Of a stretch of DNA of 64,000 nt, positions 51,271 through 63,680 are shown piece by piece. Made by a program: the position numbers and the translations under genes. Numbering within the stretch: the first letter of the stretch is position 1; each line of letters starts with the position of its first letter. The stretch comes from Ichthyophis bannanicus (lineage: Eukaryota > Chordata > Amphibia > Gymnophiona > Ichthyophiidae): the NCBI GenBank assembly GCA_033557465.1, contig CM066040.1, positions 324,960,297-325,024,296 on the forward strand. Direction: 5' to 3'. Below the pieces are notes generated by a model. That model was not told where the DNA came from. It was given only the letters and a program-made list of their open reading frames with translations, and made no database searches.

Positions 51271-51841
51271 ATACGCACATTGCAAACGGGTGGAGAAAGG
51301 GGGGGGGGTTTCATGTTTTAATAGATAAGTTATTGTATATTATTGTATATGGTTTATCCGAGTTATTTGCATGATTTAGAAATGGAACTAGATTGCTGAC
51401 AGTGAAATATATAAACATTCTTGGGCGAGAGAAATTCTTAAAGCACAACTTTGGCTCCCATCAGGTGGTTTCACAAGAAGGTCGCTGCCTTGGACACAAG
51501 CTTGGGGAGTGTTTTAGGCATTTTTTCACACACCCCCTCCCCCCCACGAGAAGTTAGCTCAAGGATTCCCTCTGCCCAGCCCCCTGTTTACCAAGACCTA
51601 AGGGATCCCATTTGGGAAGCGTGTATTATATGCCAGGGCACTAAAGCAATTAGACCAGATCAAATACTAATGAAATGGAAAAGACAAACAAGTTGAGAGA
51701 GCGAAGAAGACTGTGATGCTGGGAGGCAACGAACGGCAAAGGAGGAAGGAGTTAATGATTCTCCAGTGCAGCTCTGTAGCCGTCTCACACTGCTGCGAAG
51801 TTCAGCTGCAAGTGCATATCTAGCCCAGGAAGGCTCCAGGG

Positions 51842-52036
51842 CAGTGGTTCCCAAGCCAGTCCTCGGGTACCCTCAGGCCAGTCAGGCTTTCAGGATATCC
51901 ACACTGAATATGCATGAGATAGATCTGCAGACCATGGAAGCAGTGCCTGCAGATTTATCTCGTGCAGATTCATCGTGAATATCCTGAAAACGTGACTGGC
52001 CTGGGGGGTACCCAAGGACTGGGTTGGGAATCACTG
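51842..52036. mobile_element. Palindromic MITE, long copy
   Basis: A 195-bp near-palindrome from CAGTGGTTCCCAAGCC to GGGTTGGGAATCACTG, with GAATATGCATGAGATAGATC inside. It is the same family as 21607-21767. No duplication is visible at the flanks. Confidence 0.75.
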
Positions 52037-52214
52037 GTCTCCTGTCCGTGGCCAGCGGATACTGGGAGTTGCACCTTCAGGATCAGGATCGTTTCCCTCC
52101 TGAATAAACACCAGCTTCCCAAGGAAAAGCATTAATCTATTGCTTCCAAATTCCCACGGACTGATGCCTTAAGATTCTCAGTAAAAGAAAAATATTGTTG
52201 TCCGACCAGCATAT

Positions 52215-52503
52215 ATATTTTATTTATTTATTTACATTCTCTTATATACCGCGCTATTCTGCATCAGTGTGGTTTACATTGAACAAACTGAAATTACATT
52301 GAACAGGGCTTTATAACTTGGAGATAACTATTTTACAGGGAACGTGGGCTATGGAGGGTTAAGTTGCTTGCCCAAGACCACAAGGAGCACCTGTGGGACT
52401 AGAAACCCCAGTCCTTCCGGCCCAAGGTTGCTTGTCCTCTAGTGGGATTTGAACCCCCGACCTTCCGGCCTGACGTACCTTGCCCCAACCACTGGCTACT
52501 CCT
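52215..52503 (-). mobile_element. tRNA-derived SINE, copy C
   Basis: The tRNA-like head on the minus strand (A box near 52490, B box GGTTCAAATCC near 52450) is shared with copies A and B. The tail differs (TATACCGCGCTATTCTGC on plus), so it is a sub-family with another LINE-type tail. Confidence 0.85.
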
Positions 52504-52629
52504 ATGTTAACAGCCATGTATGTGAACATCACAGTTTTATTGTATAATCACATCAGACTGCTTTTGGATCCGGATCCCCCCAAGTCTCCTGTTCACCTCC
52601 TCTGTGTTTTCTTACCATTCCCCTGGATT

Positions 52630-52828
52630 AGGGGTGGCCAACTCCAGTTCTGGTGCACCACAATCCAGCATGTTTTTCAGGATGTCCCTAGTGAATATTT
52701 ATGAATACATTTGCATCCATTGCCTCCCATTGTATGTAAATATATCTCATGAATATTCTTTAGGGACATCCTGAAAAACAGACTGGTTTGTGGTGCACCA
52801 GGACTGGAATTGGTCAGTGGTCACCCCT
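52630..52828. mobile_element. Second type of palindromic MITE
   Basis: A near-palindrome from GGGGTGGCCAACTCCAGT to CTGGAATTGGTC...GTCACCCC, with TGGTGCACCA on both arms and TTTTTCAGGATGTCCCTAG inside. It is related in layout, not in ends, to the CAGTGGTT type. Confidence 0.65.
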
Positions 52829-55800
52829 GCCCAAGATATATCCTAGTTCCCAGGTGTGTTGTCTGTTTTGACTAGATTGTAAGCTCTTACGAGAAGGGAC
52901 TGTCTCTTACACGTGTAGGCCTTGTAGGGTATACAAACGATAGGTAGTAGTAGGTAGTAGTAGAATTCAGTATTCAAACAGTCCACCGAGTCTATTCATC
53001 CAAACACAGATTGTCCCAAAAATCAGAACTTAGCTGTCTCCGCAATTAGACCTATCATTTCCAAAATGATCAACCACGCAGTTTTCTTGTTCACCGTTTT
53101 ATTCTATTCAGCACTTTAATTTATTGATCGTCTTTGTTGACCCCTTTGATCCTGTGTGCGATAGTTTAGTTAAGATTTGCAATGGCCGATCTTTATACGG
53201 CTAGGGACTGCAGCTTAATATAGCCGGATAGCCAGGAGGCAAATCTACACCACAATTCATGGGGTAGGATTGGTTTCGGCTAGGGAATAGAATCTTATTT
53301 CCTCAAAATTGTTTTAACAAATAATAATAATAATAAAAGTCCCTTTGTGTGAAATGAATTTCTAAATCGGATATGTCTAGGGAAGGGGCCCTTTCATCCG
53401 TGTATACTGCTGTCCCAAGGGTTTGCAGTGTGACAGCCTGAGGCCAGGGGACGAACGAGTTCCCGAAAGATGGGTCTTTCAAAGGAAAACTGGAATTTCC
53501 CGTAGGGGGTGAAAGTCACATGAAATGTCCAAAGATCTGAGCTAATCAAATACAATTGCTACTTTTATTTAGAAAAGAATAAAACCAAATCTTTAAATGA
53601 ACTGAACTGGAAAAAGCAGATATAAAAGGAGCAAACAGAAAACTCCTGAATCACACCCTTTTTTTATTGGCTGCTACACATTTGTCACAAGTTGGGGGAT
53701 TGCATTAGAAGGACAGATTTCTTTTGTATGGGTGGAAAATAATATATATGCAGTCAGTATCATCCAGCTTCAGGGCATACGTGTACTCCGTTTGCAGACG
53801 GAGATGAGAATTTACTGGCTTAGAAGGACAATTAAATCTCAGATAAATATATTATTAGATGCAACTTATATGCAGTGCACTGCTGGAATAGAGCCTAAAC
53901 CCCAAATCGCCAAACGTAAAGGGAGGGACAGGGGAACATTTTCTAATCCCCTGTCAGCAGGTTTCTAACCACCTTAGACTTATGCAAACAGCGTCATTTA
54001 CAGAAGCTTTAGTTTCACTCACTCGTTACTGTAGCGTCCAGCTGAAACGGCTTAGGCAGCCAGGTGAAGGAATACGTACCTTGCATACTGGAAATATTTC
54101 AGGCCTTTGTTTGCTCTGCTTGTGATATTTTTTCATTTGATTTCGTTTTACGGTATTAGGAAGAAGAGTGGCTTAGCCAACTTTGAAATATGAGTTGCTT
54201 CTGTTATAGGCAAATTGAAATTAATATTATTATTATCGATCTGTTCATGCCAAGGGTATGCTTATGGATATAGCTATTTGGGACTGATGTGGAGGGCAGG
54301 AGGTGCTAAAAAGGTTGTTGTAGGTAAAAAGACATTTGTGTGTGTGTTTTGGGGGGGGGGGGGGGGGACTGGCGTTGGGTTGTGCAAAGGACTTGTACGC
54401 TTATCTAACCCACGCGGTTAAATCTCAGCTGAGCGGATTGTATGCAGCAGTCCGTTTTTTAGTTTCTGTCTGCCTTTATTTACTATATTACTGCATCTGC
54501 TAAACCTCTTTTCTACCCCCTTGTCCAACTACAAGATTTACATTTTGCAGAGCGCGGGATTTATAGAACTTTGTGGTCTTGTTTTAAGGACTCCGTGCTG
54601 GTGTTTAAGCGCCTCTTTCCTGCCACTTTCAGTGCCAGGCTGGGCGCCCTGACACGGGCATGCTGAGAAGTGCCCCCTCCCTCCCCGAAATACATTATTA
54701 ATCAAATTAGCACAAAGCAAACTCCTGAAACTCTCTTCTCTTTATCATGTCTTCGCACTTGCCCTCTCCCTGGAAGCAAAACAATGTTATCGGAACAAAG
54801 GGTCACGATTCATTTGGAAATGAATTCTAAGACTTGTAAAACAGCCTCCCCTGTTATCACGCCAACCTGTATCAGATGGGCTCTTGTAATCAGGAGAAGC
54901 CCCAGAGAGCTGCCGTGCCAGACCTCGCTAGCTACTTGAGGACCAAACCACATTCCGAGAAGATTTGCAGCTACTTCAGAAGAGAATGGGCCGCGAAGGT
55001 GTGAACACCTGGGAATCAGGCCTTCAACCAAAAGCCGAGAATGCAAGGCCAGCAAAAAGGCAGCACTTTGCAATCTGTAACTAAATCACAAAGTAGTGCT
55101 AAAGGCGCTTTCGTTGTCCGTATTTCACGACACGCACAAGTGGCAAGCTCGTTAAATCCGAAAATCTCACCCACTCGCTTATTCGAGGTGACCCGCTGTG
55201 CGGTTGCGAGATATTTTAATAATGTCCCTCCTGCAAAACGACCATAAAGGGTTTTTGGGTATTGGATCAGTCGGTGCTTGAAACCTGAACCCCCCCCCCC
55301 CCCCCCCCCCCCACCACCGAAGTGTAAGGAGGATTTGGGCATTTTTCTGGCACTGATATTTTTTAACCTTTGTGCAGTTTTCTCTCTTTCTTCACAAATC
55401 CAACCTCACTACATAGAAAATCCATGATAGAATTTGCGACTTTCCCTCTGGTCTGTCTTTTTCATAGGTGCATATAAGTAGTTTTAGTTTTTGCTGTTGG
55501 TACTTCCCTCTGTCACACTCAGATCTTTTGTTGTGCCTGGGCTGCAGGCCGCCTTCACTCCTTATATACCTCTGTTATTTTTAACCCTGCCTACGCAAAT
55601 CCCAGATCCGGAATGACCAGGAGCCCAGAGCCAAAGGGGAAATGGGAATGCTGCAAATTTCCTGAGCCGAAAACCTTCTGGACTTTTTACCCCTCTTCCT
55701 ATGCACTGCGCCAAGCAGACCGCTTTTCCCTTTTACTTTCCCTGGGACAGGGAAATAGGAGCTCAGAAAAAGCCTGTGGCCATTTATTCTCTCTAATCTT

Positions 55801-56639
55801 CTAATTTAGTTTAATATTTAGGAAGTACAGTATGGCTTGTTTGATTTCTTAGAGGAAGGCACAAAGGGAACTTTTTAAAATTAATTACAAAAGGAAGAAG
55901 AGGGGAAGTAGTTATACAACTGTTTATGGCATGAGAGAGAAAGAAAGTGGTGAAAAACTGTGGAAGGGAAACAGAGTGTGCGAGAAATGCCAAAAGCTAT
56001 GCTAGGAGAGCTGGAAAAGTGCTATAGTCGTGACTGGGGATTAGCCACCAATCCGAACCTGAGTTACACTTGCCTTCTATGCCCAGAGCTGCCAAGTTAC
56101 CCGAGGATCCCTGCAAGGTTATTGGGCACCCTAGACAACCCTTAAAATGAATAATTGGGCAGCCTAGTCCTTAGAAGCGGTGGTCCTAGGCAATTGCCTA
56201 GATGTGCTTAATGGTTGCCCAGGCCCCAAGTTACCACTACTTCCAGGAAGGAGACTTTCTGTCCAGTGCTGCTTTTGAACTTAACATCCTGATAGCAGTG
56301 TGGTATTTGCAGTCCCCGATTCTATCCATTGAAATCAGTGGTGCAGCTCCTGAAATCCAGGACTGCCTTAAAATCTCCCTCCTGTAACAAGGTAATTTGG
56401 GATTCTGTGTGTGCATCTAGTTAAAATCATCATTATTTCACACCTTTCTAACTGCAGAGCTCAGAGCATGTTACAGGAAGTCAAAATGGATCAAAAGGGA
56501 CCAGGTGACTTACAATTGGGATACTGAAAAGAAAATTGCAAACAATCCAGGGCCATCAGACTTCTGAAGTTAAATTGATCAGACTCTTTGTAACTGACAA
56601 GAAAAGACTGAACAAAGATCTGGGCTTTTGAACTCGTTG
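52829..56639. other. Intergenic sequence, few recognised elements
   Basis: 52870-52965 (AGATTGTAAGCTCTTACGAG, and a GTAGTAG tail) looks like a LINE 3' tail. Homopolymer runs are at 54349-54367 (G) and 55291-55312 (C). A T-box type palindrome is at 54997-55010. 56160-56225 has CCTAGGCAATTGCCTAG. No gene is supported; possible distal regulatory DNA of the KLF gene. Confidence 0.45.
54997..55010. promoter_or_regulatory. T-box-like palindrome
   Basis: AGGTGTGAACACCT contains the T-box half site AGGTGTGA, and together with the following G gives an E-box CACCTG. It is about 5.8 kb upstream of the KLF start. Sequence match only. Confidence 0.3.
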
Positions 56640-59600
56640 TTGTTAAGTGCCGTCGAGTCGGAGTCGACTCATGGCAACCCTCTGGATAGCTATCCTAAAT
56701 TGTGTTTGGTCTTCAGTCAGGCGGCTCCTTGTTGACAGACTGGTACCTGTAGCTGCTATTATTGTATCGATCCATCTCATTGCTGGCCTTCCTCTTTTGC
56801 GTTGACCTTCTATCTTGCCAAGCATGATGTCTTTCTCTAATGATCTCTCTCTTCGCATGATATGTCCAAAGTATGAAAGTTGAAGTCTTGTCATTTGAGC
56901 TTCTAAAGAAAGCTTTGGTTTGATCTCGTTAAGTACTGACTGGTTTGTTCTTTGGGCAATCCATGGTATACACAGTATTCGCCGCCAGCACCATAATTCA
57001 AAGGCATCAATTTTCTTCCTGTCTGTCTTTTTCACTGTCCAGCTTTCACATCCATATGATGTTATTGAAAATACCATGGCTTGAACAAGTCGAATCTTTG
57101 TATGGAGAGAGACATCTCTGCTCTTGAGAATCTTATCTAGGTCTTTCATAGCCATTCTGCCAAGAGCAATGCGTCGTTTGGTTTCTTGACTGCTTGTTGC
57201 TTCTTTATTGATAGTTGATCCAAGTAGGTTAAAGTTGTTCACAATTTCAATTTCTTCTCCTTCAACGATGAACCTGTTGATTATGCCAGTTGTCATGATC
57301 TTTGTCTTCTTTACATTAAGGTGCAGGCCCATTTTGAGATTATGTTCTTTGATTGTGAGAAGCAAATGTTTCAGATCATCTTCACTTTCAGCCAGTAATG
57401 TAGTATCATCAGCATAGCGAAGGTTGTTGATGAGTCTTCCACCAATCTTCACACCTCTGTTGTCTTCATACAATCCTGCTTCTTTGATGATTTGCTCTGC
57501 ATATAAATTAAACAGGTAGGGGGAAAGTATGCAGCCTTGTCTTACACCTTTGCTTATTTTAAACCATTCTGTTTCTCCTTGTTCCATTCAAACTGTTGCT
57601 TCTTGATCAATGTACAGATTGCACAAGAGAACAATCAGGTGTTCTGGTATACCCATGCTTCTTAATGTGGCCCAGAGTTTCTCATGGTTTACACAGTCAG
57701 AAGCATTGCTATAGTCGATAAAGCACAAATAGATATCCTTTTGGTATTCTTTAGTCTTTTCAAGGATCCATCTCACATCCGCAATGATGTCTCTTGGTCC
57801 TCGCCCTTTCCTGAACCCTGCTTGCACTTCAGGTAGTTCTTGTTCCAGGTATGGTTGTAGTCTCTTTTGAATAATCTTCAGTAGAATCTTGCTGGCATGT
57901 GGGATCAGAGCGATTGTTCGATAATTTCCACAGTCAGTTGGATCACCTTTCTTTAGTATTGGTATAAACATAGATCTTTTCCAGTCAGTTGGCCATGATG
58001 TTGTCTTCCATATTTCTTGGCAGAGCCTTGTAAGTACGGTAACAGCTGTATCATTGCTGTAATACTTCTATGGGAATGCTATCAATGCCTGGTGCTTTGT
58101 TCTTTGATAAGGCTTTCAATGCTGCTTTGACTTCTTCTTTCATCACCAATGGTTCCCGATCATAAGGTACAGGTTGAAACGGCTGTTGGTCCACTTGATC
58201 TTTATCATATAAAAACTCTGTATATTCCTTCCACCTTTTCTTGATCTTCTCAGCATCATTCAACATAGAATCTTGAGCATCTTGTAACATTCCAATTCGA
58301 GGCTGGAACTTTTTCTTTAACTCTCGTAGCTTTAGGAAAGCCGATCTTGTTCTTCCTCTAATAGTTTCTGCTTCTATTTCCTTGCAAGTGTCATTGTAGT
58401 ACTTTTCCTTGTCTTGTCTTGCTGCATGTTGGAAATCTCTGTTGAGTTCTGCGATTGTCTTTCTTTCTCCTCTGGCTTTAGCTTCTCTGCGTTTCTGGGC
58501 AATTTTCAGAGTTTCTTCTGTCATCCATTTTGGCTGCTTTTGTTTTTTCACCTTTTGTAGAGACTTCTCGCTTTCTTCCAACACAACCTTCTTGATGTCA
58601 TTCCATAACTCTTCCGGAGCTCTGTCATTTGTATCTAAAGCAGCAAATCGATTTTGCAGGCAGTCTTTAAATTCCAGTGGTATATTTTCAAGGTCATATT
58701 TTGCTGCATTCATGAGTGGTTTGCTCTTTTTCAACTTTAGCTTGAGTTTGCATACTAGTAGTTGATGATCTGTACCACAGTCAGCCCCAGGTTTTGTCTT
58801 TGTTGATGTTATAGAACTTTTCCATCATTGACTTCCACAGATGTAGTCAATTTGATTTTTATACAATCCATTGGGTGAAGTCCATGTGTACAGTCGCCGC
58901 TTGTGTTGCTGGAAGAAGGTGTTTGAGATGAATAGATCATTGGTCTTGCAGAATTCTATCAGTCTTTCTCCAGCTTCATTTCTGTTGCCAAGTCCATATT
59001 TTCCAACTACTTTGCCTTCTTCTTTGTTGCCAACTTTTGCGTTCCAGTCACCAATGACTATCATGATATCCTGTTTGCATGTTCTGTCAATTTCAGCTTG
59101 TTCATAGAACTGTTCAATTTCATTCTCTTCTGCAGCTGTTGTTGGGGCATATACTTGAATTATAGTTGTGTTGATAGGCAATCCTCGTAGACGAATAGAG
59201 GTTAAGCGTTCACTGACTGCATTGTATTTCATTACAGTTCTTGCAAGTTTCTTCCTTATTATAAATGCAACACCATTTCTTCTTTGTCTTTCATTTCCAG
59301 CATAGTAGACCATGTGATCATCTGATGCAAAGTGCCCCATGCCAATTCATTTCAGTTCGCTGACACCCAACAGATCAAGTTGTACACGTTCCATTTCATT
59401 CTTGACCACCTCCAACTTCCCTTGGTTCATGCTTCGTACGTTCCATGTTCCAATGTGTAAGACATCTTTACAGCTTCTGACTCTCATTTCATGCGCAGCT
59501 ACATCAGCAGTCAGACGTCCCGAGGGCTTTGATCCAACCACATCATAAATGCTGGCTTTACTCTGAAAAGTCTTCAGCTTTTCCCCAGTAGCTAGTTGAG

Positions 59601-59890
59601 TGCCTTCCAACCTGGGGGTCTCATCTTCCAGCACTACAGCACAATTTGTTTTGTTGTAACTATCCATTGGGTTTTCATGGCAAGATACAGAAGTAGATTG
59701 CCGGGCCTTTCTTCCGCGCAGTTTAAGTTTGGTATTGTTGCCGTTGTCACAAAAATGTGATCCTCCGCCGTCAACACTGTCCCATTCTGCTGCTGCCCAG
59801 ATGGGTGGTTTGTCTTGGTCTGGCACCTCAGCTGAGACCTGTCCATCTTGGGAGACCCTGCCAGTAGTTAAACTACCGATAGGTTAGCTC
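56640..59890 (-). mobile_element. RTE-BovB-type LINE, nearly full length, decayed
   Basis: The minus strand carries a leader and N-terminal region (59846-59347), endonuclease (59450-58825), linker (58734-58051) and reverse transcriptase (57971-56643). It ends with a GTCGACTCATGGC-type 3' end at 56640. The reading frame is broken in at least five places. A second, 3' fragment of the same family is at 31284-38205. Confidence 0.88.
56643..59826 (-). pseudogene. BovB endonuclease-reverse transcriptase
   Basis: The endonuclease starts at GTWNVRSMNQGKLEVVKNEM (about 59450) and continues, after a stop near 59345, with VYAPTTAAEENEIEQFYEQA, IGDWNAKVGNKEEG and KRRLYTWTSPNGLYKNQIDY. A linker frame follows (AQKRREAKARGERKTIAEL). 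The reverse transcriptase has NYRTIALIPHASKILLKII, LCFIDYSNASDCVNH, KGVRQGCILSPYLFNLYAEQ and the catalytic LRYADDTTLLAES. Its C-terminus is RILCIPWIAQRTNQSVLNEI to SRLRLDGT. Breaks occur near 59345, 58820-58735, 58050-57975 and at 57588. The YADD site is intact, but the protein cannot be made whole. Confidence 0.88.
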
Positions 59891-61974
59891 TCAGCATCAC
59901 TGATGCACGCAAGCCCTCACAGCACGAAAAGCTGCAAACCAAGTGAGAGTTTGAACTCATTATGAAATGCTTCTACCTGTCACCTTTTGATCACTCATCC
60001 ATCGCCCCCCCCCCACGCTTTTCCCCTTCAGACTCATTAGAATGCTTTCTATGATTCACTTATATTTCCCGGCATTATCATCTTTTGCCTATTTTTCTTC
60101 TGACCTGAAAATCAGGAAAATGTATTTTAGTCCAATAAAAATGTATATCTATCTATCTATCTATCTTTCCATGTATTCATATCAGAAACAGCATTTACCT
60201 AAATGGGATGACTCTCCGCTGGGCAGACTGACTGGCAATGGAGGGGGTAGAACAGTTTTTCGGTGTAAGGTGTGTGTAGGCACTTATAGAATGTTATCAG
60301 CATATCCATGCACATGGAAGGCCAAGTGGGGGGTGGGATTGGCACTTAGATGCATATTTTATAGCATATGCGCCTATTCTTACTGGCACATACACGCATG
60401 CAGTTGCACCTGTCTCTTAGCCTGCTTTCCTTGGGGGAATTTGATAAAGGCACGTAAAATACATTTAACATATGTGCCTAGGTGCCTTTCCTAACTAAGG
60501 GGTAGGTTTATTAAGTTGCTCTAGTGGTGCACGTACGGTTTGTATGCTGAGATCTCATTGAATAGCATGGGATCTGGGTGCACTGCTAACGCTGCCTACT
60601 AAAAGTACCCCTAAATGCTCTGTTATAAAATGCTCTCTGTGTTATTAGGTTAACACTGGCAGTAACGGTGCAAGCTTCCCTCCTCCGTCCCCCCCCCCTT
60701 CCCCTCCTCACAGAGCAGGTACTGTGCAGCCTTTGGACTTTCTGCTCTGGTGCCAAATAGAGACAAACTTTGAGGATGGTTTTAATGATATAAATGTACA
60801 CCCAATGGGACCTGGATTGGCGGTGTCATGCATTTTTAATTAGGCTATTAAACAACTTACAGATGATAATCATTTTTTGGACTCTGCTGATCTGGGTTTG
60901 AATTAGCAGCTTAGAGTTTAAGGCTCTGTATCCCTCTGCCAGTCCCAGAGAGCCCTTCAGTCTAAGAGTTGTCAGGCTGTGCATCCCTTTACCCGTCCCC
61001 TGAGCCTTCAGCCCTAGAGGTGATAAGTTCTATATCCCTTTGCCATGAGACCTCTATTCTCACTATGTATACGCATTTGGGTTATTCCTTGTTGTAAGTG
61101 CTCATTTATGTGTGTGTATGAGGGCGAAAGTGATATCTACATATGTATAACAGGTTGTGTACAAGTATCGATGTTTGATGAAAGTTCTAGAATTTGATTC
61201 ACTAAAGTCAGCCCTGGAATATCTCCCAACACAAAGGAGAATTTATGTGCCAGGAAAGCTTACATGTTATCCCTTTCTATAGCTTTGAATCAGGGCCATT
61301 TAATGTGCAGTTTAGAGTTCAAGGAGCAGACTAGAGAAAACCAGAATCTTAGAAGGTTGTGCCAACTTTAATGGGACCAGCACAAGTGTTATCTAAAGCT
61401 GACATGCGTGTGACATCTTTACTGTATAAGGGACCTATGTGGTTTCCAGAGCTCATATGCAGTGGGATAATTCTTGTGTTGGGCCAATAAAAAGTATCAC
61501 AGTTCACAGAAATTCCCTGTAGAGTGAGAGAGTACTAGAAAAGTGGGCAGCAAGCTGCGAGGGAGTCCTCCACCCATGCTGGTGCCAGTAGGGGGTGGCG
61601 CTTGCTCCTTGCATGATACTGATGATTACACTTAAAACCTGTCTTCTACTGAAGCAGCGTCGGTGGAGTTCCCCTGCACCCTTGGTAATCAGCACACACT
61701 GCATTCCTCCAATCCACATATATTGCTGGGGGGGGGGGGGGAATTAACAGGTGACAGGGGCAGCTGTTGAAAGATCTTTAGGAAATGATGTACTGTTAAA
61801 GGCTGTACTTAATACTGGTAGACTGCACAGTGATATCAATGTTTCTCAGTCCCTCACACCTATCTAAAGATTGAAAGGGCCACGAGATCTGTTGCTGAGC
61901 TCATGTGCTAATGCCTTCATTCAAATAAATCAGGTGTTGCTTAAGCTTGTTTATATTAGGGAAGAAAGAATAAA
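59891..61974. other. Intergenic sequence with simple repeats
   Basis: A TATC microsatellite is at about 60143-60167. C/G runs are at 60006, 60690 and 61729. A short repeat at 61425-61505 is shared with 29420-29510. Nothing else recognised. Confidence 0.5.
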
Positions 61975-63680
61975 ACCCATCGTTAGCAACACAGGAACAT
62001 GGAACATGATGGCAGAGTAATTCCAAAGGGTCTGTCTAGCCTCAGCTCCACAATTCCTTCTTCTCCCTCAGAGATCCTTTGTGCCTGCCCCATGGTTTTT
62101 TTGAACTTAAGATTCTGTCCTGCTCTCTATCACCTTTACAGAGAGACTGCCCCATAGCTATCATCATTTCTGGGAAGAGATATTTCCTTAGATTACTCCT
62201 GAATCGACTCTCTTTCAGCCCCATTGAAAGAGGCCCACCTTCCGTGTTTCTATGCCTTGGAGGTACTTAAATGCTTTGGTCATATCTCCCCTAACCCAGT
62301 TTTTTTTTAGGGCATACATATTTAGATCTTTAAGGCTTTTCCTATATGTTTTATGATGGAGACTAATCACCACTTTAGAGCTGCTCTGTGGACCATCTCT
62401 AGTCTATTTATATCCTTTTGAAGCTGTGGTCTCCCGAACTGCGCACAGTACTCCAACTGAGCTCACACCGGAGAGTTATACAGAGGCACCACTGCCTCCT
62501 TCTTCCTGCTGGTCATTCCTCTCCCTGTGCGTCCAAACATCCTTATGGCTTTTGCTGTTGCCTTATCTATTTGTCTATGTCCGATATGATCACGCCCAGA
62601 TCCTACTCTACTTTCACATTCCAAATGCCTGACCTGACCCTGCACTTTTTAGCATTAAATATTAGCTGTCAAACTCTACAACATTCATCAAGCTTCACTG
62701 GATCCCTCATATTATTCACACCTTCCAGGGTGTTTACCCTGCTGCCGAGTTTAGTATCATATGCAAAGAGGCAAACCTTTCCAGCAGTCCTTTCCCACTA
62801 AAAAAAATATGAAGAGCCAAATCAAGGACTAATCCCTTCAGCATACCACTGGTAATGCTCCTTTCCTATCTGTTGTCCCTTCCCGCCAGTGACATTCCTG
62901 GCCCTCTCGTCACCTGGGGTGGGTGGCCCCTACATGATGCTGCATGCTGCAATTCATGGAGGCAGTGTGGCAAACTTACCCTAAAGCTAGCATGCGGCGC
63001 TGTCTCCATGGCCTGGCAAGGGTGCACCCCCTCCCAGCTGGCACCTGGAGTGGGCCACACCCACCACCCTGCCCTTGGTACACCACTGCTTCCTGCTTAA
63101 CCAATTTCTAACTTGGTTGGTCACTTGAGGACCCAGAGCAACAGCACTCAGTTTATTTATAAATTGCCTGTGTGGAACCAATATCAAAGGTCTTTCTGCC
63201 TTGGATTCTGTGATCCACTGGATTCCAGGAACTGCACGATCCTCTGTTTTAGCTGTGATTCCTCATCGCCAAGGTCAGACTAACTGGCCTGCAGTTCCCA
63301 GCCTCCTTCCTACTTCCACTTTTGTGAAGAGGAATCACATTGGACAGCAGGGCTGTCAGAACTTCTCTATCTTCCTTCAAAACAGTTTATTGACACATCA
63401 GCTTTTGAGAACCAGAATCCATCGTGGCAGATACAACGCCACACAGAAATAGAAATAGCTATAACCTCAAGAAACCCTTTTGCCCCGATTATTTGCTTTC
63501 ATTTCTCCACTCTTACACCTCACAGCGGAAACCACCTTCTCTTACTGATTACTGATGACATCATAGCTTGGATGCCTGAGATGATATCGGTTACATGACG
63601 GTGGGGTTTTAGCATGATTTCCTAGAGGCAAACTAGCCCCATAAGCTCTGAGAAATTTGCCTGTGCTTCCTCATCCTTTC
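61975..63680 (-). mobile_element. CR1-like LINE remnants, non-coding
   Basis: Sequence of the kind found near CR1 3' ends in tetrapods: AGATATTTCCTTAGATTACT (62190), CGCACAGTACTCCAACTGAG (62443), GGCTTTTGCTGTTGCC (62547) and CTAACTGGCCTGCAGTTCCC (63281). It appears antisense on plus and very diverged, with an unrelated insert at about 62868-63100. Boundaries are approximate. Confidence 0.5.
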
